A program made the position numbers and the translations under genes. Positions 23,304 to 31,671 of a DNA stretch of 64,000 bases are shown here, piece after piece. Source of the stretch: Harmothoe impar (lineage: Eukaryota; Annelida; Polychaeta; Phyllodocida; Polynoidae); assembly GCA_947462335.1 (NCBI GenBank), contig OX381708.1, positions 2,046,001-2,110,000 on the forward strand, given 5' to 3'. Below the pieces are notes generated by a model. The model was not told where the DNA came from. It saw only the letters and a program-made list of their open reading frames with translations, and searched no databases. The first letter of the stretch is position 1. Each line of letters begins with the position of its first letter.

Positions 23304-23523
23304 GTAAGCCTTTTACAATGATTAGAAAAGTCTTTATTGTTGCTTTGATGCATTACCTATCCCACAGGTACAAAACATAATTAACAATGCACAATATGTG
23401 AATCAATGAAAATATATGTTTCTGATATTTTAGCCTATTGTCATATGGCTTTTGCCCAATTATATCTGTGTTATTATCAGATTTGTGTTGTCATTCATCA
23501 GATCTAAATAATTATTTACCCAG

Positions 23524-23616
23524 AGACACCTGAGAAAAAGGAAAATCAAAAGCTGACAGACTTTGAGAAGGAGGGGTGCGAGAAGTATCTGAATGGGAAC
23601 CCGGAGGCACTGACAG
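23524..23616 (+). CDS. TRPM-like ion channel exon, following segment
   Basis: Bounded by acceptor TTTACCCAG and donor G|GTAAAT, and its phase matches the preceding exon exactly (one base plus AG completes Glu). It encodes EKKENQKLTDFEKEGCEKYL, similar to the charged helix after the TRP segment of TRPM channels, where a LxxFE..C...Y pattern is usual. The phase match between two separately recognised exons supports a real spliced gene. Confidence 0.75.
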
Positions 23617-24039
23617 GTAAATCAATACATTAGTCTCAGTACAGGCTGTCTCATGAAATTGGGCCAAGTTCAAAGTCTATGACCGGGTGCAATCTATGAC
23701 TGGGTGCAATCTAACAAACATCAAACAAATCCAGTATTGCAGAAGGGTGTGCCCCGTATTGTGCACATGCTACAAAGTGTCTACATTACGTTTTTCGACA
23801 ACCTTCTATCACAAAGTGTCCACAAATACACTCAAAAGCCACCAGGTCTCAAAAGTGTCCCTTTGGTTGCATATGTTCAATAAAGAGATCACTTTTAGGA
23901 TATTGGATAATATTTCCACCACAGACCCACCTTAGTAACGTCCCCTCCTGCCTCAGGATGGGGTCAAGACTTTTCAGCAGACTTGCCCTGTTGATGATAG
24001 ATCACGGCTCCCTAAATAGGAAAGGGAGATTCATTTATT
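23617..24039. other. Probable intron or downstream TRPM sequence
   Basis: No further exon could be recognised, although a donor site at 23,617 implies one downstream. Confidence 0.4.
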
Positions 24040-24170
24040 AATTACAGGGTGTTTGGTGGGTATGGGAGGGGGTGTAAAAAGTGTACAGGGGGTTGGTGGG
24101 TTTGGGAGGGGGGGACCAAAGAAATTCGGACCCCTTGAAGTGGGGGGGGGGAATTTGGACCTCTTTTAAG
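24040..24170. repeat. Partial relative of the G-run Harbinger-type MITE
   Basis: Shares TTGGTGGGTTTGGGAGGGGG, AATTCGGACCCCTTGA and ATTTGGACC with the interior of the element at 18,258-18,579, but lacks recognisable ends. Confidence 0.55.
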
Positions 24171-26424
24171 CGAGAAGATCAAGATGGCAGCACAGAGTCG
24201 AGGTAAGGAGCGGTCCCACATCTTTCGTCCATACCAATGTAAATCTTTTATACTTATCAACCAAACCTGTCAAACTAATGCAACTCAGTACGGAGATACT
24301 GTATAGTCTATATAAAAATGCCTCAAATGGAGTTGAGATCTAAAAAAAACGAGGATAATGCGGCTGATCAAGAGGAATCGAGACCACCATAATTGCAACC
24401 CAGGGCGTCAATGGACGAAGTCATAGCAGCTTTGAACACATTGAGGGTTCAGGGACTGCCCATGGTATAATAATCCTTTAGTCATTGAACAGCACATAGT
24501 GTTTCACTACATCACACATTCCCAATCCAGAACAAAAGAGAATTCAATAAATTGCAAGGAAAGCAATATGCAAAATACAAATTCAGTCATGCAATATAAT
24601 GGACAGAGTAGAGCCTAATCTGGAAGTAGCCCACTTTCAACCAATACAGATTGTAGTAGAAGCTGTTGTATAATCCCCTGACATTCTACTAATATCCATG
24701 AGAGGATGTCCCTCCATGGGCAGGATGGAGGACAACAATGGTCAACTGTATACATGGCCCCAGTGTTTGTCGTTACTGAGAATTTAACTCAAAGTATCAC
24801 AAGATGCAGCAAAAGAATGTGGTCCTTGAGGGACTTTCTCAGTTTGTACAAGACATTCAAGGGCAGATTAATGAATCATGATCTTAGGAAAACCTCTCAG
24901 ATTTAGCTCTTTTCTTCTCTTTGTTAGTTAGCTATGACAATTCAAAGTATGCCAAAAAATGTGTCTTTCTTTTTACTCTTCTCAATCTTGAGCAGAATCG
25001 TTCAGGAGCAAAAGATCTTTGGAGGATAAATAGATTCAGCATGAGCAGGTCAGAGGTGCCAGCATTAAGAATTGCTGTGTTTATAGCAGTTGAACAAACC
25101 ACTAACTGTCATGCAAAGCCCCATGGAGGCATAAAAGGGTTCAGCAGAAACTCAGTATAACACTGGCTGTGCATGACATGATATTGCACAGCCAGCTAAT
25201 AACAGGCAACAACAAAACTGACTGATCTAGTTAGTGAGAAGTCCACAACGTAACTGAGCTGAGAACATCACTAATGAATAAATGTCAAGGGGATATAGTA
25301 GAATGTATTTTTAACTTCATCAACCCATTTGATGTTGATAACATCTACGTCTTTTATCACATTTCATCTAGCATGCCTGTATCAAGATATTCAGAACAAT
25401 CTGGTCAATGCTGATATGTGGCAGAATGACGCCTGCAAAGACAACTGAGTTTTGATGGCAACAACACCTTCGTTAATCTAGTTAAGATCAGCTCATCCCA
25501 TGGCAATCTAAGTTAAGTAGAAGATATGAAGAAGCTGACAGCAAAATGATACTCCAATGCCTTGCCATCACTAATACATCTCCACCAGAAAGGAAGTGCT
25601 TGTCCTCATACTTAGGTTTCATAGAAAATAGAATGTATAGTCAAGGGAAAAGAGTCCACCAAGGTAAAAAAAAAGAAAACAAAAAAGAAAAAAAAAGACT
25701 CAAGTATAAAATTGAAGTCATCAGCTTTCCAGTGATATATTTTATTAGCAGCTACCACTGCTAGTCTTTGAGAGCTGGCTCCTTGTGTGGGCACTGTCCA
25801 ATCTCAAATGCCAATAAGGGAGCTCCCCCCCCCCTCTCCAACTGTGCCTTGTACTGTGAGAGTGGCCAAAGGTTGCTGTCGCTCAGGCCTGTCACCAGGG
25901 TTGGGTGTGCCCTAAGATAGCAATGGACCATACCAGATCACCAGTGCTTGAAAACTCCATATTGGAGAAGTTTGAGCATTTCACTTGTCTCTTGGGAAGT
26001 ACAGCCAGATATAAATCTACTTTGGTATAAGAAATTCCATGAAAGGATCACTGCTAAAACACAGTAGAAATACTATTATTAGGTTACAATGGGATTGACA
26101 TGAGACTTGTATCCCCCAGCAGGGCTTTTTTTTCGAATGTATATCAAGGGAGCAGATTATCAAGCTTGCATCTGGTGCAAGGCTAATCAGCCTTAGCAAA
26201 CCATCGCCTCACCAGAAAAAGTGAATGGGAGATTGTAGCAGGAAAGCTGAAGTAGTCAGAAGGGGAACTCATGCCAAGAGAGCTGATTGAACTGCTAAAA
26301 GAAGACTCAGGAGATGCATGACAAAGAGGATGATATAGAATTTGGGAGCTTAGCAATCATCATCTTTGACTGAGGTTTTGAATAAGTTGTTTATTGGTAT
26401 CATAATCATATCAATATTACTATG
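24171..26424. other. No gene recognised
   Basis: AT-rich sequence with short spurious frames and A-runs near 25,665-25,700. I see no domain, RNA gene or element boundary until the Polinton-1 target duplication at 26,425. Confidence 0.5.
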
Positions 26425-26430
26425 ACTGTA

Positions 26431-26843
26431 AGTAGTATAGTATGTATCGGAACGGGACTATGCTTAAGTACTGTTTATTACTCACTCGATATGCAGCCAA
26501 TCAGAGGCCTCCATTTGGTCATGTGACCCGTTTAGGACTCTCAGCCAATCAGAAGCCAGCATTCTGGGTGACCTACTGACCTACTTAGAAGCTCTCAGCC
26601 AATCAGAGGCCGGCATTCTGGTAACCATGGTAACGTGACCTACTTACGTCACGTGACCTACTTAGGCTCAGCCAATCAGAAGCCAGCATTCTGGTAACTA
26701 GGGTAACGTGACCTACTTAGGGTTTGTTTGTAAACAACACCACGTGGCTTGTTTGTAAACAACACCACGTGACACGTGACTGTTTGTAAACAAACAAACA
26801 AAAAAGTTATGTAACTTATATATAGAAATAAAAACACAACAAG
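26431..26843 (+). repeat. Polinton-1 left terminal inverted repeat with promoter-like motif array
   Basis: Matches the right TIR over about 410 bp with small indels. It contains four CCAAT modules (AGCCAATCAGA(G/A)GCC), each followed by GCATTCTGG or a similar word and GTGACCTACTTA. Then come CACGTG and TTACGTCACGTGACC, and GTTTGTAAACAA forkhead-type sites near 26,723-26,800, and a TATATATA near 26,817. Such an array in a TIR suggests an inward promoter or enhancer, or a binding platform for replication or integration proteins. Confidence 0.9.
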
Positions 26844-26852
26844 ATAATTTCT

Positions 26853-26895
26853 TTTTTTTATTTTATTCTTTATTTTCATTTCAATCAAAAAAAAC
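26853..26895 (-). terminator. Polyadenylation signals for leftward Polinton-1 genes
   Basis: On the - strand, AATAAA occurs at least twice within AAAATAAAGAATAAAATAAA just after the last leftward gene and inside the TIR boundary. This is a natural 3' end for the capsid-protease transcripts. Confidence 0.6.
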
Positions 26896-26901
26896 ACAAG
26901 T

Positions 26902-27204
26902 TTATGCTTTTTTAGCTTGCTTCTTCGATTTGCAACCCAACAGGCCGCAAAGTCTCACGCCGCCGTCACTCGCACCACACCCCTGACGTCCTCTCTCCAA
27001 CAGACATTGCACGACTTTGGATAAATCCAACACCATTTCGGCAAGGCAGAGAATCTTTGCCTCCATGAAACGTCCGCCATCGCAACAACCCGCTATTTCT
27101 GTCACAACAGCATCATCGATAGCTTCTGACTCACTGTCCGGTCGCTCAGCTTTGGGATTTTGCTCATGCGCATGACGCACTTCTTGGGGTTTCTTGTTCG
27201 ACAT
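26902..27204 (-). CDS. Small terminal gene, function unknown
   Basis: 100 codons starting MSNKKPQEVRHAHEQ, overlapping the end of the protease gene. The middle is acidic, followed by a helix with ILCLAEMVLDLSKVVQ and a Cys/Lys-rich end. Diverged versions occur in both Polinton-2 pieces (38,241-38,452 and 44,778-44,948), each next to the protease gene, so it is a real conserved gene. I recognise no family. The position at the end of the late module hints at a virion or host-interaction accessory. Confidence 0.6.
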   Translation of the reverse strand: MSNKKPQEVRHAHEQNPKAERPDSESEAIDDAVVTEIAGCCDGGRFMEAKILCLAEMVLDLSKVVQCLLERGRQGCGASDGGVRLCGLLGCKSKKQAKKA

Positions 27205-27554
27205 GCTTCAATTAGGAAATGAACGCAATGAGGTCCACAGGTGTCAGCAGAAGTGTCTTGTAGTTGAATGCGGTTTCTTTGCCACTTGAACGGAGCAGAG
27301 CGTTCCACGAAAGACAAGAACTCCGCACTCAGCGGCGGTAAGCCGAAGGAATCAAAGTAGTACACTTCACCCGTGCTCGACACGTAAAACGCTACCCAAT
27401 GCTGACCTGGTAAATGTTGCGGATCTGTGTTGCTCACGAAACAAGTGTCTTTGATAGGGTGCTTCGGAATAGTGTCACAAGCGAAAACACCTAGGAAACG
27501 ATGTTTTGTGTGAACGTTTTCCTTCAACACTCTACTTATTTCAAGCGTATTCAT
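27102..27554 (-). CDS. Adenain-like (Ulp1-fold) cysteine protease
   Basis: 150 residues from MNTLEISRVL. The start is chosen because it follows the capsid stop by 29 nt and is matched in Polinton-2; the upstream frame overlaps the capsid gene. The catalytic set is visible: His in QHWVAFYV, Asp in YYFDSFG, Gln in QLQDTSADTC and Cys in CGPHCVHFL. This order (H, D/E, Q, C) is that of the adenovirus maturation protease family. In Polintons it is expected to process virion proteins during particle maturation. Not visibly damaged. Confidence 0.9.
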   Translation of the reverse strand: MNTLEISRVLKENVHTKHRFLGVFACDTIPKHPIKDTCFVSNTDPQHLPGQHWVAFYVSSTGEVYYFDSFGLPPLSAEFLSFVERSAPFKWQRNRIQLQDTSADTCGPHCVHFLIEACRTRNPKKCVMRMSKIPKLSDRTVSQKLSMMLL

Positions 27555-27583
27555 ACGATACGCTAAGTACCGCTGTCTTGTCT

Positions 27584-28891
27584 TCAGTTCATGTGGTAGT
27601 CGGTGATGGGATGTCGATCTCTGGTCAGCTCGACGACGTTGTCGTACACCAAGTAGAGTAGCACCGTTGTTGTCGCTTGTAGCGCCGAGCGGAAACTGAC
27701 TTCCACCCTCAGCTGACCCGCTCTTATAAGGTTCACGCGACATCCGTCGTGCGATCTGTCTGGGGTTAAATCGAGGGGGAACACTGTGTAACCGTTCAGG
27801 AATTGCTCATATGAAATACCACAGGAGCGCGCGCCCTCGTACATCCCCGTTTCCGTGTGTAGCGCCAAGTACTCTCTCACGGCCGCTTTGGTGTTAAAGT
27901 CGGGCACGTAAGCGTCGTTCGGCACTTTCTGATCGTTCACTATCACTTGAAGCGAGCTGATGTCGTAATGCTTCATCTCGAACAGGTTCTTGGTGTAGCT
28001 ACCATTGAAGGCGTCGTGGTCCAGGAAGCAAATCATCATCGACTTGGGAAGCTGGCCTGTGTTGGAGTGCGTGTAGCTGTGATCTCTGTTACCTTGAGGG
28101 ATGGCGTACGTCGTCACCTCCACTCTGTTCACCGGGTAGTCCAAGGGGCCGTGTTCTATCACCGCTCTCTCGTGCGTTTCCACTACAGCGTCCGCCACCA
28201 ACACACGTCGCACGTAGAGCTTTGCTTTGTAGATCTTCAAGCTGAAGCCCACGTCAGCGGCGCACATCAGATAGAAAGAGGGCGCTGCCTGTTTCAGAGT
28301 GAGATTGATTTCTGTCTCTCCAACGATGAGCTTTGGTTGATGAGCCAGGTCAAAGTGCAGTCGCGCCATCAGCGAAAAGCGCTTGTTGGAGATTAGCTTC
28401 CTGCGCCCTTTGTACCCAGCATTCGCGTTAGTCAACGCGTCAAACTGACCAGGCGTATCTTCATGCCACCCCTGGGCGCTCATGACGCCGCCCTTCACGT
28501 CATTGTTGTAGTTGAGTAACCCTTCCAAGTAAGCTCGGTAAGGGTAGGTCTCGGTGTTGCCAGACACTTCGAAACCGCCGATGGAGACTTGGACGTCTTT
28601 GAAGAGCAAGTGAGCCAAGTTGTTCACCGGAGCTACCGCGTCGGTGTCCTCTAGCGCCGCTCCGTTCGCTTTCAGCACTTGACATTCCAGATGAAGGTAA
28701 TTCTCGTCTAGGTCTGTGTACTCTTGCGACTTGTTGATGGTGAAATTTATGTTACCTCCATCCTCTAAAGAGTTTTTTGTTTCTATCCCGAGGAAAGACG
28801 GCTTTAAGATAGTAGTCTGAGTCGGCGCTACGGTGTGCAGGTCGAGCTCAGAGAGCGCGCACTCGTTACTGCTCTCGTGTACGTAAGCCAT
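27584..28891 (-). CDS. Major capsid protein, double jelly-roll (hexon-like)
   Basis: 435 codons with no breaks. Blocks typical of Polinton hexon proteins are present: an N-terminal SELDLHTVAPTQT, then KDVQVSIGGFEVSG, TYPYRAYLEGLLNY, INLTLKQAAPSFYL, and the C-terminal half with IEHGPLDYPVNRVEV, CFLDHDAFNG, FPLDLTPDRS and VYDNVVELTRD. The protein would form trimeric capsomers of an icosahedral shell. It has its own TATA box 55 nt upstream. Polinton-2 carries a closely similar but frameshifted copy. Confidence 0.95.
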   Translation of the reverse strand: MAYVHESSNECALSELDLHTVAPTQTTILKPSFLGIETKNSLEDGGNINFTINKSQEYTDLDENYLHLECQVLKANGAALEDTDAVAPVNNLAHLLFKDVQVSIGGFEVSGNTETYPYRAYLEGLLNYNNDVKGGVMSAQGWHEDTPGQFDALTNANAGYKGRRKLISNKRFSLMARLHFDLAHQPKLIVGETEINLTLKQAAPSFYLMCAADVGFSLKIYKAKLYVRRVLVADAVVETHERAVIEHGPLDYPVNRVEVTTYAIPQGNRDHSYTHSNTGQLPKSMMICFLDHDAFNGSYTKNLFEMKHYDISSLQVIVNDQKVPNDAYVPDFNTKAAVREYLALHTETGMYEGARSCGISYEQFLNGYTVFPLDLTPDRSHDGCRVNLIRAGQLRVEVSFRSALQATTTVLLYLVYDNVVELTRDRHPITDYHMN

Positions 28892-28945
28892 TGTGTTCTC
28901 TCTTCACGCGGACGACAGACTGACGCCGGCCGCCTCCAGTCTTTT

Positions 28946-28953
28946 TATTTATA
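28946..28953 (-). promoter_or_regulatory. TATA box of the capsid gene
   Basis: On the - strand the sequence is GGTATAAATAAAAAG, with TATAAATA 55 nt before the ATG, leaving room for a leader of about 25-30 nt. A near-identical word, GGTATCAATAAAAAG, precedes the ATPase gene. Confidence 0.65.
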
Positions 28954-28970
28954 CCTGAGCGCCTAGGCGC

Positions 28971-29393
28971 TTACCGGTCGAATACATCCCCTCTACGTCT
29001 CTTGCAAGAGCCACCGCCCGTCTGAGGAGAATGCCGGCGACGTTTCGACCCTTTCTTAGACGCGACAGTTGTCTTTCCTCCTGAGAACGCCGTACTCGCC
29101 AGTCTCTTCAGAGCGCCTGCGCCTTGGTCTTTCACGCTGCTCTTTAAAGTCCGACCCGCCAGCACATCTTTAGCTACGCCCACACCGGCGCGGAGCAGCG
29201 ATTTTCCCACTGACTTCAATAGCGGGGTAGCCGAGACCATCAGACCTAACAGAGCGCCGCCCAAACCGTGCCCGCTCTGGAAAGAGCGCCCGCTGTACAC
29301 GTTGACGCCGTTGCCCAGCTGCGCGTTGTAGTAATCGCTGTACCCTCTGCCGATGGTGCGCCTGGGTGGAAAGTACGGAACGCGTTGACGCAT
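28971..29393 (-). CDS. Minor virion protein, pVI/pX-like
   Basis: 140 residues starting MRQRVPYFPPRR; the ATG directly follows an A-rich leader. A short Gly/Tyr/Asn N-terminus (GRGYSDYYNAQLGNG) is followed by a Gly-rich amphipathic or hydrophobic stretch (HGLGGALLGLMVSATPLLKS) and a basic C-terminus with KRRRH and CKRRRGD. Polintons and adintoviruses carry a protein of this make-up next to the capsid genes, compared in the literature with adenovirus membrane-active or core proteins. A role in particle assembly or entry is inferred from family and position. No copy is left in Polinton-2. Confidence 0.65.
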   Translation of the reverse strand: MRQRVPYFPPRRTIGRGYSDYYNAQLGNGVNVYSGRSFQSGHGLGGALLGLMVSATPLLKSVGKSLLRAGVGVAKDVLAGRTLKSSVKDQGAGALKRLASTAFSGGKTTVASKKGSKRRRHSPQTGGGSCKRRRGDVFDR

Positions 29394-29406
29394 CTTTTTT
29401 TTTCTT

Positions 29407-30525
29407 TCAGCGCTCAATAGGTCTCAGATGAAGTGTCACGGTCACCTCGCCTCTACCGAATGGGATGGAATGGCCGGATCGGTCTCTTAAATAGATGCCG
29501 ACCTCGGTAAACCTCTTGGATTTCAAGGGGAAATAATCCAAATGGGGAAAACTGATAGCTTGCACGCCACCTCGAAGCCTTCCGCCTCTGTCCACCGCGA
29601 CGCAGCGTAACAGCGGCACTTGCATGTCGCCCACACGTCTCTCCTGGATCATGTCGGTGTATATGTACACAGAGTGCACGTCCCCGAAAACATCCATCGA
29701 GTAGGCGCCGGTAGTCGGTGACGCGAATCACGTCTTCTCTCCGAAGCCTAGAACACATGCGAGATGCTGAGTCAGCAGGACAGCGCAGTGTCTCGGCGGT
29801 TTGATGGTGACGCGTTTCGTCTTGGAGTCGTACGACAAGATCCCCATCGGTTTGAGCAGGAAGCTGGTGCCCTCTAGTCTGTCATCTTGCAACGTCTCAC
29901 TCAAGCGCTCGACTAGGGTGTGGTTGGTTCCGGTGAAAATAGGAGGTATCTCGAATATGTTTGGCACAAAACTGCGCACTCCCAGTTCTTTCTCCATCTT
30001 TTCGATCATCTGTCTTGCTTGATCGCTGATCGCCTTCTTCTTCACGGCCGGGGACAAGAACTGCTTGTATACGGCATTCGTCTGTCTCAAGTCCACCTCT
30101 CTCTTGAACCTTTTTGTTTCCGGCTTCAATCGCTGCTCTTGCGACGTGTCTGACATCTCTTCCACCGTTACATAGCTCGCTTCCTTCCTGCTCAGCGGGT
30201 ATTTTGAGCTGAACGTTAGCTTGGTCAGACCGTTCGCGTTTTTCATTCCCCTCCAGTTTACCTGCGTTTTTTTTCTTTCGGCGAATTTAGTGTCTTTTAA
30301 AACGTTGATCGCCTCCTCTAGCGAACCCTTGGTGCGCAGAGGAACAACGATGATCAAGTCGTCGTCGTGCACGTTAGTCCATTCTGTAGGGAGGATGATC
30401 TCAGTCAGAGCCGCTTCGTACGCTTCGGGCAGAAGGAGCGGCGAGTCGAAGTGAGTTCGGAAAGACGTCAAGCTGTTGTCAGGATAATACTCCATAGAGC
30501 TGTTGCTAGGTAGGGTGATGTTCAT
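29407..30525 (-). pseudogene. Penton-type minor capsid protein with one in-frame TGA
   Basis: The start MNITLPSNSSMEYYPDNSL and a conserved FDSPLLLPEAYEAALTEI form the N-terminal part, followed by a Lys-rich linker and VTIKPPRHCAVLLTQ, CVLGFG. A TGA at 29,728-29,730 stops it. The same frame then continues with VHSVYIYTDMI, VGDMQVPLLRCV and GEVTVTLHLR, the C-terminal half of Polinton penton proteins. The single jelly-roll penton fills the five-fold vertices. Exactly 9 nt, all A, separate the integrase stop from this ATG. The TGA is either a disabling mutation or, less likely, a readthrough point. Confidence 0.85.
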
Positions 30526-30534
30526 TTTTTTTTT

Positions 30535-31671
30535 CTACGTTATTTTTTTGACGGGGATCCACTCGTTGAACTTGTCGTCGTAACCTAACCAACGTACGAA
30601 AGCTAGCTCTTTACCGTCGACGGTCTTGCGGCGCAACACCTCGTCTATCAGGTAGTTGTTGTCGTAACGACTCTTGTACACCTTCTGAACCTCTTCCGGG
30701 TAGAAGACGCCTTTTATCTCCTCGCCCTTGTCGTCTTTCAGCTCGAACCCTCTGCTTCCCAACGTTTTAGCAACGTCGACCACTTCCTCGCGCCAGTTTC
30801 CCTCGTACCCTTTGTCAAAGGCGCCTTTAGTTCTCAACATCCTCACTCTGTCACCCGGAGCGATGACGTCGACGGCAGACGTCTTTGTTTTTTTCTTCTT
30901 TTTCCATATTTCGTCGATTTGTTTGTTAGTTGGGAGATCTTGTCAGTAGAAAACTGTTTCGCTGTTTTCCGAGCTGACTTGAGCCGGCGCCATTTTCAAC
31001 GTCTTGTGGTGAGTGCGATTGTAAGAAGACACTATATGGTGCAGTACGTCTACGTAGCGATACGTGCGCTTGTGTGTGAAATAACGCCACAGCTTCTCCT
31101 TCAGACTGCGGTTCAAGCGCTCCACTAGACTAGCTTTGATGTCGTCGTTCTCGCCAGTGAAAAACTCTATGCCCTCGCTCTTCAAGGGATCTTGAAAGAT
31201 CTTGTTCAAAAACTCTTTCCCCTTGTCTGTCTGAACAGTGCGCGGTTGTCTCTCGCCAGTGTCTGTCATCTTTTGGAAGGCCTCGGTAACATCAGCACCA
31301 CTCTTGGATTTAATGGGAACGGCCCACGCGTACCTAGAGAAAACGTCGATCGCCGTCACCACGTACCGGAAGCGGTCGTTGTGAGACGCCAAAGCCTGCA
31401 TGTCCATCAGATATATCTGCCACTGCTGATCGATTGCACCGGTTATAGTCTTGTTCCTTGCGAATTTTCTCCGAATGGGTTTATGTTTAGTGTAGGCGTC
31501 CAGCGACACTAAAGCATCTCGGATGACGGCCGGGTTTAGGTGGCGAAAATGATGTTTCTGGAGTTTAGTCACGCTAGTGAAACTGGAGGGTGCTTTGAAG
31601 TTGGTATATCTAGCTACTACGCGCTTCTTTTCTTTTTCCTTCTTGGTCAGTCTCTTCACCGGTTTTCCCAT
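30535..31671 (-). pseudogene. Integrase (rve) with chromodomain-like tail, one in-frame TGA
   Basis: A retroviral-type integrase that would join the linear element to host DNA. The core begins near IDQQWQIYLMDMQAL (first Asp), has IDVFSRYAWA, QTDKGKEFLN (second Asp), and LVERLNRSLKEKLWR (Glu). A TGA at 30,943-30,945 follows ETVFY. The same frame resumes and encodes an SH3/chromodomain-like tail with GDRVRM, GFELKDDKGE and FVRWLGYDDKFNEWIP, which is normal for Polinton integrases. Polinton-2 has CAA in place of the stop at the same junction, so one protein was intended. Its ATG overlaps the preceding gene by 16 nt. Confidence 0.9.

Noticed and set aside
26431..26843. CRISPR-like or satellite interpretation of the repeated CCAAT modules
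   Set aside because: The modules lie inside a mirrored TIR of a DNA transposon with a target duplication. Spacing is irregular and the genome is eukaryotic.
27947..28396. 149-codon + strand frame antisense to the capsid gene
   Set aside because: A shadow of the strongly supported capsid coding sequence; a similar shadow appears in Polinton-2 without independent conservation.
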